Source: Isoetes taiwanensis | Lineage: Eukaryota; Streptophyta; Lycopodiopsida; Isoetales; Isoetaceae | DNA: 64,000 nucleotides | Direction: 5' to 3' | Assembly (NCBI GenBank): GCA_021234155.1 | Contig: JAJEKV010000033.1 | Span: 13,527,614-13,591,613, forward strand | Part shown: positions 1 to 11,517 of the stretch, piece after piece | Numbering within the stretch: the stretch's first letter is position 1 | How the letters are laid out: the number at the start of each line of letters is the position of its first letter | Position numbers and translations under genes: made by a program | The notes under the pieces: model-generated | The model's database searches: none | What the model saw: the letters and a program-made list of their open reading frames with translations, nothing else | What the model was told of the DNA's origin: nothing

Positions 1-119
1 TTTGAAAAACGGTTATGCATGCCCTTTTCCAAATCCTCAATCTCAACCATCCATTTCCATCAACGGTTCAAAATTGAAATTGATGACAAACACTCAAAAT
101 CCCTTTAGTATAAAGAAAG

Positions 120-446
120 ATGCACATCAATATAGGTATTTATAGCTTCTTTGTTTTTTCAACCACTGAAACATGTGATCTCTGTGATCTTAAGTTTACT
201 GATGAATATATCATGCTTGTGAAGCTCAAGTGTAATCACAAGTGGCATCTAGCATGCTTTAGTGCTGTTGTGGTTAGCATGCACTATGTAGTTGCAGGGT
301 GTGATGAATCAGTGCCACATGCATTACTTGTTGAGCTTGGCCATGTGACTGAACAGATTAGTGCTGTTGACTTGGATGATCTTGAAGACTCTGGAGAACA
401 GGAATATGGAGAAGAGACAGAAGATGAGCTTACAAGGGTTTGGTAG
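120..446 (+). CDS. Hypothetical 108-aa ORF with a partial RING-H2-like Cys/His pattern
   Basis: The ORF runs from an ATG to a TAG. Around residues 19-46 it shows C-x2-C, then about 14 residues later C-x-H-x2-H-x2-C, which resembles the first three-quarters of a RING-H2 finger. The closing C-x2-C pair that a working RING needs is absent; there is only one later Cys. The C-terminal 30 residues are very acidic. A possible splice acceptor (TTGCAG) lies inside the ORF near 291-296, so it may be a fragment of a spliced gene or a chance ORF. No function is assigned. Confidence 0.2.
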   Translation: MHINIGIYSFFVFSTTETCDLCDLKFTDEYIMLVKLKCNHKWHLACFSAVVVSMHYVVAGCDESVPHALLVELGHVTEQISAVDLDDLEDSGEQEYGEETEDELTRVW

Positions 447-1255
447 TATCAACATACTAGCTGGCAAGTCCTGCATCAAATTCTTGGTTGTATTGCTTGG
501 CCAAACATAGTGCTTCACACTTGTATCTAGTTTCACAATACATTTAACAGTTAAAATTTAACTATCGGAACATGAAAGAAATAATCAAGCATCCAAAATA
601 CCTTTAAATATGTTGCTCATTGGACTGCCAAAGCCTTCTTCATTAGCCTCGCCACTCAGTCCTTCAATTATTAAGTCCTTGTTTATGTCACCCACAACTG
701 CAAATTAAATTAGCATAATTAAAAGTGAACAGAAATATACAACTGCAAGGAACCAATACCTTTAAGCACTTGGGCGCATAGGCGACTTTAGACTATCTTT
801 GACTTCATCTGCATCTGCACAATACAGAAAGCAGGAATTAAAACATAAAGCATGTGCTTATCTTAAGCACAACAGTTACCCTTTGCTGCTTGCTATTTCT
901 TCTTGGCGCTCCTTGTCACCCACTTTTTTAATTTTCTTTTATGGACAATATCTGATTTAAATTCATGTGAGGTTTTATCTGATATTTCATGTATAACATC
1001 CATTTCTTGCTTTGTCTTTTGTGTTTAACATATTTGATTTTATGTTCCTTCCAATTTACAACAGTCCCAATTTCACAAGAAGACACTCGGATCCTATATC
1101 CTCTCCAGACAATGAAGCTGAAAATGAGATGACACTGGCTAATCCTACATGAAGAACAGGATTAAGCTAGAAAAAGATATTTGAACTTTGTTAAAACCAT
1201 GACTGCTGAATATTGGCTAAAATACAGCTACTGATATTTGGATGAATTTTTGGTG
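447..1255 (-). other. AT-rich region with one or two exon-like blocks, otherwise empty
   Basis: No long ORF is present. On the minus strand 697-602 has a TTTGCAG acceptor, about 31 open codons (acidic, ending ...SPMSNIFK) and an AAAG/GTATTT donor. A second block near 820-775 has a similar acceptor and donor and again an SPM motif, but ends in an in-frame stop. These could be exons of a decayed gene that runs leftwards. The evidence is weak and nothing is recognised in the protein. Confidence 0.2.
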
Positions 1256-4200
1256 AGGTGGACGCTGAATACTGCCATATAAGGAGCACACGTTCCTTTC
1301 TCATGCGTAACAGACCGTGTAACTTGGTCCCTAGGGTAATTCTGCCATTTCGGACGATGTAGCGAAGTCGAATCTCCGTTCTGGGGCCTCCACAGTGCCC
1401 GAACGACAAAACACTTCGGTTTCTACACGGTCGCCCGCACGACGCTCTGCAGTTTAATAAGTTCCCTCGGACCGATCTTGGATTTTTCGGACCTGCCAGA
1501 AGCAGGGCCCATGAACGGAGGATTTAACGGTCGGATACTGAGCTCCGGGAGGGTGGTCATTAGCATGCGGCCCCCCGGGGGAGCGCTGCTAGGAAAGGCT
1601 GCCTCGGGAACTGTTTTGGATCCCGCCTCCTGGGGTCTTTGCTCTCCCCTCCTGTGATGAGGCCTTGCAAGGTCCTGGCCTTGTTTGACTTGGGGAAGGG
1701 TCCCAGCTCGGCTGCCTAACAACGGGTTGCACGGACTGCTCTAATGCTAACTCCTTGATTGAAACCTTACCCGAAAATTCGGAAAATTGGCCTGTATGCT
1801 GGTGATGACTTAGGAAGCCAGCTGACAAAAAATCAGAATTTAATTCCGTGCTATGCATTAATTACGAATTTATGGATGCCTTGCAACTGCAAAAGCGGCC
1901 CTCGACTTTGGATTGCCACATCAGGAGGAGGGCAGATCCAAACTCTATTCCACCAGTTCCGCTTGCTTCATGTTCTCAAGTGCAGCCTCTTGGCCAGGTC
2001 CCAAGTGCAAAGGACCAAAACTCGGCCCCCGAAATGCAAACCCTCCAAGAACCTGGCAACTCACAGGGTTTACGTTTCGGAGGCCCTATCCTTGTCAGAT
2101 TCATCCAGGACCTTGTGCCGCATCTTGAAGCAGTGGGGAGGGTGAGGAGGGTGTCCAGGCCAGAGCAGGGGCCCTAAAAATCCCCCGGAAGCAGCTTGCC
2201 CCAAAGGTCCTCTCCTGACGGCCCTGGCGACTGACGGGCAAGCTCCCCTATCCAGAATCGTGATTTGGATCTTCCATTGGGACCAAAGCATTGACATTGT
2301 CCTAGGGACCAACTTTCGTGGCCAGAAAAACACCCACTCTCCCAGAAGCGCCAAAGTAGCTCATGTCCAGCACCTTCGTAGTCAATTGGCATGGGAGGTG
2401 GATGCTGAATACTGCCATGTAGGGAGCACGCGTTCCTTTCTCATGTGTAACGGACCGTGTAACTTGGTCCCTAGGGTAATTTCGCCATTCGCCATTCTGG
2501 ACGACGAAGTTGAATTCCGTTCCGAGCCCTCCGCAGTGCCCGAGTGACAAAACACTTCGGTTTCTACACGGTCGCCCGCAGGACGCTCTGCGGTTTGATA
2601 AGTTTCCCCGGATTGATCTTGGATTTTTCAGACCTGCCCAAAGCAGGGCCCATGAACGGAGGATTCAACGGTCGGATAGGGGAACCGAGCTTCGGCAGGG
2701 TGGTCATTAGCGTGCGGCCCCCCGGGGGAGCGCTGCCAGGAAAGGCTGTCTCGGGAACTTTTTTGGGTCCCGCCTCCTGGTGTCCTTGCTCTCCCCTCCT
2801 GTGATGAGGCCTTGCAAGGTCCTGGCCTTGTTTGACTTGGGGAAGGTTCCCAGCTCGGCTGCCCAACAACGGGCTGCACGGACCGCTCTAATGCTACCTC
2901 CTTGATCGAAACCTTGTCCAGAAATTCGAAAAATTGGCCTGTATGCTGGTGATGACTTATGAAGCCATCTGGCAAAAAATTGGAATTTAATTACCTGCTA
3001 TACATTAATTACGAATATATGGATGCCTTGCAACTGCAAAAGCGGCCCTCGACTTTGGATTGCCACATCAGGAGGAGGGCAAATCCAAACTCTATTCTGC
3101 CAGTTCCACTTGCTTCGCGTTCCCAAGTGCAGCCTCTTGGCCAGGTCGCAAGTGCAAAGGACCAAAACTCGGCCCCCAAAATGCAAACCCTCCAAGAACC
3201 GGGCAACTCACAGGGTTTACGTTTCGGAGGCTCTATCCTTGTCAGATTCGTCCAGGACCTTGCGCCGCGTCTTGAAGTAAAGTGGGGATGCCCAGGCTAG
3301 AGCACGGGCCCTAAAAACCCCTCGGAAATAGCTTGCCTCAAAAGTCCTCTCCCAAAGGCCCTGGCGACTGACGGGCAAGCTCCCCTATCCAGAACCGTGA
3401 TTTGGCTCTTCCATTGGGACCAGAGCGTTGACATTGCCCTGGGGACCAACTTTCGTGACCAGAACACCACCCACTCTCCCAGAAGCGCCAAAGTAGCTCA
3501 TGTCCAGCACCCTCGTAGTCAATTGGCATGGGAGGTGGATGCTGAATACTGCCATGTAGGGAGCACGCGTTCCTTTCTCATGCGTAACGGACCGTGTAAC
3601 TTGGTTCCTAGGTTAATTCTGCCATATGGCGACGTGGCGAAGTCGAATCTACATTCACGGGGCCTCCACGGTGCGAAACGACAAAAACGCCGGTTTTCTA
3701 CGGCCGCCGCGCGGGGCGCTCTACGGTTTGATAAGTCCCCCCGGACCGATCTTGGATTTTTCGGACCTGCCCGAAGCAGGGCCCATGAATGGAGGATTCA
3801 ATGGTCGGATAGGGGAACCGAGCTCCGGGAGGGTGGTCATTAGCATGCGGCCCTCCGGGGGAGCGCTGCCAGGAAACGCTGCCTCGAGAACTTTTTTGGG
3901 TCCTGCCTCCTGGGGTCCTTGCTCTTCCCTCCTGTGATGAGGCCTTGCAAGGTCCTGGCCTTGTTTGACTTGGGGAAGGGTCCCAGCTCGGCTGCCCAAC
4001 AACGGGCTGCACGGACCGCTCTAATGCTAACTCCTTGATTGAAACCTTGTCCGAAAATTCAGAACTTAGGAAGCCAGCTGACAAAAAATCAGAATTTAAT
4101 TCTATACTATGCATTAATTACGAATTTATGGATGCCTTGCAACTGCAAAAGCGGCCCTCGACTTTGGATTGCCACATCAGGAGGAGGGCAGATCCAAACT

Positions 4201-6417
4201 CTATTCCGCCAATTCCGCTTGCTTCATGTTCTCAAGTGCAGCCTCTTGGCCAAGTCCCAAGTGCAAAGGACCAAAACTCGGCCCCCAAAATACAAACCCT
4301 CCAAGAACCTGGCAACTCACAAGGTTTACGTTTTGCAGGCCCTATGCTTGTCAGATTCATCCAGGACCTTGAGGCACGTCTTGAAGCAGTGGGGAGGGGG
4401 AGGGGGGTGTCCAGGCCAGAGCATGGGCCCTAAAAACCCCCCGAAGGCAGCTTGCCCCAAAAGTCCTCTCCCGAAGGCCCTGGCGACTGACGGGCAAGCT
4501 CCCCTATCCGGAACCGTGATTTGCATCTTCCATTGGGACCAGAGCATCGACATTGCCCTGCGGCCCCCCGGGGAAGCGCTGCCAGGAAAGGATGTCTCGG
4601 GAACTTTTTTGGGTCCCGCCTCTTGGGGTCCTTGCTCTCCCCTCCTGTGATGAGGCCTTGCAAGGTCCTGGCCTTGTTTGACTTGGGGAAGGGTCCCAGC
4701 TCGGCTGCCCAACAACGGGCTGCACGGACTGCTCTAATGCTAACTCCTTGATCGAAACCTTGTCCGGAAATTCGGAAAATTGGCCTGTATGCTGGTGATG
4801 ACTTAGGAAGCCATCTGGCAAAAAATCAGAATTTAATTCCGTGCTATACATTAATTACAAATTTATGGATGCCTTGCAACTGCAAAAGCGGCCCTCGACT
4901 TTGGATTGCCACATCAGGAGGAGGGCAAATCCAAACTCTATTCTGCCAGTTCCACTTGCTTCGCGTTCCCAAGTGCAGCCTCTTGGCCAGGTCCCAAGTG
5001 CAAAGGGCCAAAACTTGGCCTCCAAAATGCAAACCCTCCAAGAACCTGGCAACTCACAAGGTTTACGTTTCGGAGGCCCTATCCTTGTCAGATTCGTCCA
5101 GGACCTTGCGCCGCATCTTGAAGTAGTGGGGGGATGCCCAGGCCAGAGCACAGGCCCTAAAAACCCCCTAGAAGCAGCTTGCCTCAAAAGTCCTCTCTCG
5201 AAGGCCCTAGCGACTGATGGGCAAGCTCCCCTATCCAGAACCGTGATTTGGCTCTTCCATTTGGGACCAGAGCGTCGACATTGCCCTGGGGACCAACTTT
5301 CATGGCCAGAACACCACCCACTCTCCCAGAAGCGCCAAAGTAGCTCATGTCCAGCACCCTCGTAGTCGATTGGCATGATGGGAGGTGGATGCTGAATACT
5401 GCCATGTAGGGAGCACGCGTTCCTTTCTCATGCGTAACGAACCGTGTAACTTGGTCCCTAGGTTAATTCGGCCATTCCAGACGATGTGGCGAAGTCGAAT
5501 CTCTGTTACGGGGCCTCCACAGTGCCCGAACGACAAAACACTTCGGTTTCTACACGCAGGACGCTCTGTGGTTTGATAAGTCCTCCCGGACCGATCTTGG
5601 ATTTTTTAGATCTGCCCGAAGCAGGGCCCATGAATGGAGGATTCAATGGTCGGATAGGGGAACCGAGCTCCGGGAGGATGGTCATTAGCGTGCGGCCCCC
5701 CGGGGAAGCGCTGCCAGGAAAGGCTGCCTTGGGAACTTTTTTGGGTCCTGCCTCCTGGGGTCCTTGCTCTCCCCTCCTGTGATGAGGCCTTGCAAGGTCC
5801 TGGCCTTGTTTGACTTGGGGAAGGGTCCCAGCTCGGCTGCCCAACAACGGGCTGCACGGACCGCTCTAATGCTAACTCCTTGATCGAAACCTTGTCCGAA
5901 AATTCAGAACTTAGGAAGCCAGCTGGCAAAAAATCAGAATTTAATTCCGTGCTATGCATTAATTACGAATTTATGGATGCCTTGCAACTGCAAAAGCGGC
6001 CCTCGACTTTGGATTGGCACATCAGGAGGAGGGCAGATCCAAACTCTATTCCGCCAGTTCCACTTGCTTCGCATTCCCAAGTGCAGCCTCTCGGCCAGGT
6101 CCCAAGTGCAAAGGACCAAAATTCAGCCCCCAAAACGCAAACCCTCCAAGAACCTGGCAACTCACAGAGTTTACGTTTTGGAGGCCCTATCCTTGTCAGA
6201 TTCGTCCAGGACCTTGCCCCATCTTGAAGTAGTGGGGGGGTGTCCAGGCCAGAGCACGGGCCCTAAAAACCCCCCGTAAGCAGCTTGCCCCAAAAGTCCT
6301 CTCCCGAAGGCCCTGGCGACTGAAGGGCAAGCTCCCCTATCTGGAACCGTGATTTGGCTCTTCATTGGGACCAGAGCGTCGACATTGTCCCGGGGACCAA
6401 CTTTCATGGCCAGAAGA
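1256..6417. repeat. Tandem array of a ~1.14 kb GC-rich repeat, about 4.5 copies
   Basis: The anchor sequence GCTGAATACTGCCAT recurs near 1264, 2405, 3541 and 5390. The anchor CGGCCCCCCGGGG (or near variants) recurs near 1567, 2714, 3847, 4560 and 5694. Spacing is 1,133-1,146 bp except 3847 to 4560, which is about 714 bp because roughly 420-440 bp are missing there. The first unit starts at an abrupt change from AT-rich DNA, and the last stops about 80 bp short of a full unit. Many overlapping ORFs of 60-200 codons occur in all frames, but none shows a family motif, so I read them as by-products of GC-rich DNA. It could be a satellite or the repeated interior of a transposon; the CACTA remnant begins next to it. 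Confidence 0.93.
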
Positions 6418-6450
6418 CCACTCATGTTCACCCAATGAAGAAATGACATT

Positions 6451-6765
6451 TTGACGTCGCGGGGACGTCGCATGCGACGTCATTTACATTATTTTTTTTT
6501 TTAGTTGTGACATGTTTGATCCTGGGGCATGTTTGAGCCTAGAGGCAATGTTTGAGCCTAAGAGGCTGGTTTGAACCTAGGTGGCATGTTCGACCCTAAG
6601 GGAAATGCAACGACTACACGTGGTATTTTGTTATTGCGACGTCATATACAGTATTTTTTATTTTAGTATGTGACCTGTTTATCCCAGGTCACATGTTTGA
6701 GCCCAGTTGACATGTTTGACATAAGTGGCATATTTTAGCCACGTGTAATGTTCGAGCCTAGGTGG
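6451..6765. repeat. CACTA subterminal-type short repeats and an 18-bp palindrome
   Basis: A degenerate motif close to CATGTTTGAGCCTAGG occurs about ten times between 6506 and 6765, at about 20-bp spacing. Before it lies a perfect palindrome, GACGTCGCATGCGACGTC, at 6464-6481. A stretch that starts GCGACGTCAT and runs into a T-rich tract is repeated about 160 bp apart (about 6474 and 6636). Clustered short repeats next to the 3' end of a TNP2-type gene are typical of CACTA subterminal regions, where transposase binds. A terminal CACTA motif was not found. Confidence 0.6.
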
Positions 6766-9338
6766 CAACATGTCATAGAAAAGTAACTCTTTCGCAAGCC
6801 ACCCCTCTGCCATACTACCTTCAGGACGTGCTCTTTGACGCACCATATCCTTCAATACCTTCATAAACCTTTCCAAGAAAAACATCCATCTCGCATGTAC
6901 AGTTCCCGCGAGCTCCACTTCCTCAATAAGATGTATCAAAAGATGGTTTTGACTGTCAAGAAAGCTCGTGGGAAACTCCTTCTCCAACAAGCAACATGCC
7001 TCTGCCATTTTCACTTTCATCTCTTCAATTTCGTCTTTCGGTATAGTTTTTTCACACATCTACCTATGAGGTCCAAAAAAAAAAACTTAGCCACAAATAA
7101 AATAGACGGGGGACCACTAAATCAACATGGGTAACAACCTTATGACCTTTGATAGGGCACTTATTGCCTCCAAGGGTCCCTTGTCTAAAACTCCCCTAAA
7201 GGTCAGGGGCATGAAGAACTGCATGATCCAAACACCAAATATAAGTATGGGTTACAATTAATAGTAGTGCATATGTGGACCCCAATTGCTTACATGCAAG
7301 AACTTATGCCAGTCATGGGACTTTAAACCAGTCAGCTCCCCAGTACTTGTGAATAATGTTCGCAATGATTGCATATAACCAGTTGGTGTTCTAAGGCCGT
7401 TAAATCATCATAAATAGCTCGATGGTCAGCCCTAGCAATAACCCATTTTGCCGGAGGAACTGGTTGCCCTTCACCTCGGATCCATGCCTCTTTCTTTGTA
7501 CTACTTACCTTAAGGTCCATCCTGGCATTTGTTGTGTCTTTTTGACCAAATACATGCTTCCATAAAGAGTTTTCCACGTTAAAAATATGGCAGTCTATAA
7601 AAAACAGACTTCCTTGTCATATTGGCAGTAAAGACTTCCTCCTCCGCGGCTTCCTCGCCACCACTGTATAATTCCTCATCCTCACTGTCTAGGTCGGCTA
7701 CGACTTCCTCAGCTGCAGGTGCCCCCCTGCGAATTTCCCCTTGCGGATTTCCCCCCTCTTCCTTCTTATCCCAACGCTCACCCCATTCTCGTATGGTAAT
7801 TCTGCTTGGTGATTTTTTATAGTCTACAGTGCCACCGAATTCTGAACGCTGCTTTCTGAAGGGGTGCGTGAGCAGCAAATACTTCCTAAAACCCTCGTAT
7901 ACTACTTTCTTCAGATGCTTAGAGTGATGGTGCTGCAACTTTTCTCCACATATCATGCAAGGGAAGTGCCCCGATGTCTTAAACTCAGAATACTCGGCAA
8001 ATCCAGGAAAATCATGCATAGTCCACAATAGTATACCTCTGAGATTAAAAACGTCATTTTTATGTGCATCGTAGATGAATACCTGTGTTCCACAAAGACA
8101 GCAACTCATCCACAATTATTCTAAATTACTTGATTTTTTCTTCCCAGGTATCAATAAAGTCATAATAATCTGTCCACTCTTCATCAACAACCATGAGGGT
8201 ATGTTGTAGTTAACTAGCATCACTGGCCATGTAGACCATGCAGTCGATTGTATACCATATGGGTTTACGCCATCGGTGGCCAGGCCCAAACGCACGTTGC
8301 GTGGTTCTTTTTCAAAGTCAGGCCATGTCGCATCGACATGCTTCCAAGCTGCACTGTCGCTCGGGATTCGCATCACATCATCACTAGATGCATGTGTAGG
8401 CATGAAGTCCATTAGGCTAGCCAATGTCTTACAACGGAACATCCGCTTTAACCTATATTACGGAAAATAAGTGAATCTACAACTATTTGTGAGAAGTAGT
8501 GATGCATATACCTTGGGATTATTGGAAAGTGTCGAATAACCTTCTGAGTTACTGTTTTTTCCTTTAGGTCATTCCTCTATCACGGTGCATTACATACGAG
8601 ACAATGAGTGGACTTTTCATGCTCGGCAGGGGGGTAGAAGATCATACAATCATTTGGACATGCATGTATGACTTTATAACCAAGGCCGGTCGCTTAAATC
8701 ATTTTCTTAACTTGAGATCTGTCGGTAGGCATATTGTTCTTCTTTGGAAGGATCTTCTCATGCAATAACTTGCGCATTTAAGAGTGGTAAGATAAAAGAT
8801 GGAGATGGTGGTAAGATAGAAAGAGTTGATAAGTATGTCACCTCAATAGAGCAGAGACACTAGCATTGCTCCACTTGAACTTGGTTTGGAGATTGAGAAT
8901 TAGCAGGCACGCCGACAAACGAGAGGTTCGAGACGCAGGAAATAACTGCGTTTCTATTTCGATAACAATAGGGTCATCGTCAGTACGACCAGTCCTTGAA
9001 GGGTATCCCACATCTTCTACCATGTCCTCTCCACCACCATTCTCGACATCATCTAAGTCAATATCAGGTAATTCTTGAAGAGCATGCAACATATCGAGCA
9101 TCGGCTCGTCATGAAAGACTTCGTTCTCGGGTTCGTCAATAGGTTCATCCTCTTCATATTGATCGTATGCAATATCTTCACATTGGTGCGCTCTGGCTTG
9201 AAATTCACGACGATAGGTTTCCCTTTGCCTGTAACTTAGAACTAATGGATCGGGATGGAGACCGCTCTGAATGAGTTCATTAAACAGGAGTAACGTATTA
9301 AACATCATGTCAAATAATGTAATAAGTATAAAATACAT
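6679..9338 (-). pseudogene. Decayed CACTA (En/Spm, TNP2-like) transposase with introns
   Basis: Read leftwards the pieces follow the TNP2 order. 9338-8838 ends with the ETQLFP...LSACLLILNL segment found before the TNP2 core. About 8780-8580 encodes KLLHEKILP and HACPNDCMIFY, with one in-frame TAA at 8696-8694. 8442-8116 carries the RNVRLGLATDGVNPYG and WPVMLVNYNIPSWL core of Transposase_21. 8115-7579 continues with the LRGILLWTMHDFPGF block and a Cys/His segment. 7577 to about 7270 ends at an apparent donor after HDWHKFLH. 7059-6679 is the DUF4218 block (LLIHLIEEVELAGTVHARWM, RARPEGSMAEGW). The gaps between pieces include plausible GT-AG introns, frameshifts and stops, so no active protein is made. 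The family moves DNA by cut and paste. Confidence 0.88.
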
Positions 9339-10235
9339 ACAACCATATGCATAGACTCACGAATGACAAAAACCATATTAAAAAAAAAAAAAAGCTCTTT
9401 ATTCTCCCTTTTTTCTTTTTTAGTACAACAATACTATTGTTCCATCTCGAATGGGAGAGGTCTATCATAGCGATAGTTGATGAATAACTCCTCTCCAATG
9501 TTTATGCTTTTAATAGCACACACCATGACAAGTCTGCCTTTTACATATCTTGTACAAAAATCTTCCTCCCCTCCTTGACACTCTAAAAATTCACAATTGT
9601 TAGGATTGTTCATGTTATAATTTGGTTCTGCTTGAGATTGAGGATAAGACCATAAGTTTAAGAATTGCTTAACCTAAACTAATGGTGATGGTTATCTTAT
9701 ATTATAACGTTTTAGTGCAAGTAATGGACCACACCCTAAATTCGATGGCCCAGATTTATGTTAAGTGTTGTACGGTTCAGATAGTCCACGTCGTTCTCCT
9801 TCTTGCTTTAGTGATTTAGGGTTATCACCGTATAATGCAGCTCAATTGATTCGGCGAAACTAGTTTGTTTGTTTGATGCCTTATTATGGTCTCAGAAGCA
9901 TCTGCAGCACCAGAGTGTTTTGCAAAGTAAAAGCACGGTTTGCGGCCATCGGATCTTTTTCATTCATCAAATCCATGGTAAATAGAGGGCTTTTGCTTTC
10001 GGTAGCCACAGCGGCAACCAGGCATTGTTTTTGAGTTGGCTTTTTTAGTTCAAAGTCCGACTTCTTTCCTCAGCACGCCTAAGTCTGAGTATGCAGGAGC
10101 TTTGTGAGCTCACAGTCATTTATGCCATCGTTTTGGCACTGGGCCAATTCTGGCGAAACATAATTAGTTGGAGGTAAGGAAGTACCTATGTTTCATCTTT
10201 GCTTTTATTGATATAATTTGTATTGCGGTGTTAAG
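9339..10235. other. No recognisable gene
   Basis: AT-rich DNA to the right of the CACTA remnant. It holds a poly-A tract near 9380, which lies inside a spurious ORF, and no coding block, RNA gene or transposon end that I can support. Confidence 0.5.
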
Positions 10236-10663
10236 ATCTTTATGACAAGAAATTGGAAAGTCCAACATTGCATTATGTGTTGATTTTGCAAATGCGCATG
10301 GCTTCATCGGCTAGCTTGCAATACAAACTGGCAGATCCGACGTATATAATTCTACAGTCCCAGACCAGCAAAGGGGACACATGGCTGAGGGATACAATCT
10401 ATGGAGCATTTATCATAGATCCTTCTACAGTTGCAGTCCTTCCATATTCAATCCCTGATGCAGAACACGTTCTGTTATTGGGTAAGAATCATGACAGAGG
10501 AGAATCTACCCTATGTTTCTATAGATCTATGTAATACGATATAGGTAAAACAATGAGTTCTTGGGATTTTCAGGGTGGCATGATCAACAATTGTTCCTTC
10601 ATCTACTTGATGCATATCTGATCAACAGCCATCTTGGACCACTCTTAGACTGCTCTGCAAATG
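10236..10663 (+). other. Two exon-like blocks of an unrecognised gene
   Basis: Block A (about 10236-10481) is open for about 80 codons and ends TTATTGG/GTAAGA. Block B (10574-10663) begins after TTTTCAG and ends AATG/GTAAAC. Splicing keeps the reading frame across the junction and gives ...DAEHVLLLGWHDQQLFLHLL..., a fluent protein-like sequence. I do not recognise the family. There is no start, stop or further exon that I can join with confidence, although 11643-11787 may belong to it. The blocks lie upstream of a Helitron-type 3' end at 14454 on the same strand, so they may be host exons captured by a Helitron, or part of a decayed resident gene. Confidence 0.35.
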
Positions 10664-11133
10664 GTAAACCATACAAAAATATGTTGTTTTAGATGCATCC
10701 AAAAGATTAATTCATCCTTGTTGCTATTTATCCAATTATTTGGTAGTTCATCCTTTGTAGATACAGAGATAATAATGTGGAGCAAGAACATTTTGAGAGT
10801 AAGCAACAATGCCTTGGGCATGAATCCTTTTTTTTAGTAGCAAGCCATTAGCTTTACATTTGCAAAATGTGATGCATCCTATACGAAGCAAGTCACGAAC
10901 ACAACGTTTTAATTTCTCCAAGCCAGACATACACTTATGTGATAACTGCAGATGAAGCAGTAGGTCGGTACCACATAGTTGTGTATCAATATGTAGCATA
11001 ATAACAGGGGGTTTTCTTTGTGTTTTTGTACGCTTTTCACTAAGGTTTTCCTATGATTTCGTGATGTATTCAAATGGATGTACTAATGCGTACATCTAGA
11101 GTGCACCATTTCTGAGCCATTGATTTTAGCCTT

Positions 11134-11312
11134 TTTTTCCAATGGTCAACAACCAATGGCTCACAACGAAAGCCCTTTTTTTGTGCGTGTGGTGCATAAT
11201 GGTCAACAACTAATGGCTCACAACAAAAGCCCTTTTTTTGTGCATGTGGTGCATAATGGTCAACAACCAATGGCTCACAACAAAAGCCCTTTTTTTGTGC
11301 ATGTAGTGCAGT
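11134..11312. repeat. 57-bp minisatellite, about three copies
   Basis: GGTCAACAAC recurs at 11144, 11201 and 11258, giving an exact 57-bp period. As 57 is a multiple of three, the repeat stays open as a 19-residue unit on the plus strand (core AHNKSPFFVHVVHNGQQ) and is also open on the minus strand. There is no start context or neighbouring exon to suggest translation. Confidence 0.9.
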
Positions 11313-11517
11313 TTCCCCGCCGGCGACACATTTCCTATCATAACTTTTGATCCAGAGCTCTGTTTGAGATGATTTTTATTGCGTTGGAAAGCTCTCTCCG
11401 AGATCTTTTTGATGGCGTATGATATGGATATGTTTGGTTAAGTTATCTATGCTAAAACAGTGATTTCTCGACCGGGTTTGGTAGGTTTTCACATCCTACC
11501 AGCTGATTAATACAGGA

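Noticed and set aside
120-446. A working RING E3 ligase
   Set aside because: The last two metal ligands are missing, so it is listed only as a weak hypothetical ORF.
1256-6417. rDNA intergenic spacer or CRISPR array
   Set aside because: No rRNA sequence lies near, and units are over 1 kb without the short repeat-spacer pattern. A plant nuclear context excludes CRISPR.
1423-6473. Dozens of ORFs of 60-200 codons in the tandem array
   Set aside because: They overlap on both strands and in several frames, change frame between units, and show no family motif. GC-rich repeats give such ORFs by chance.
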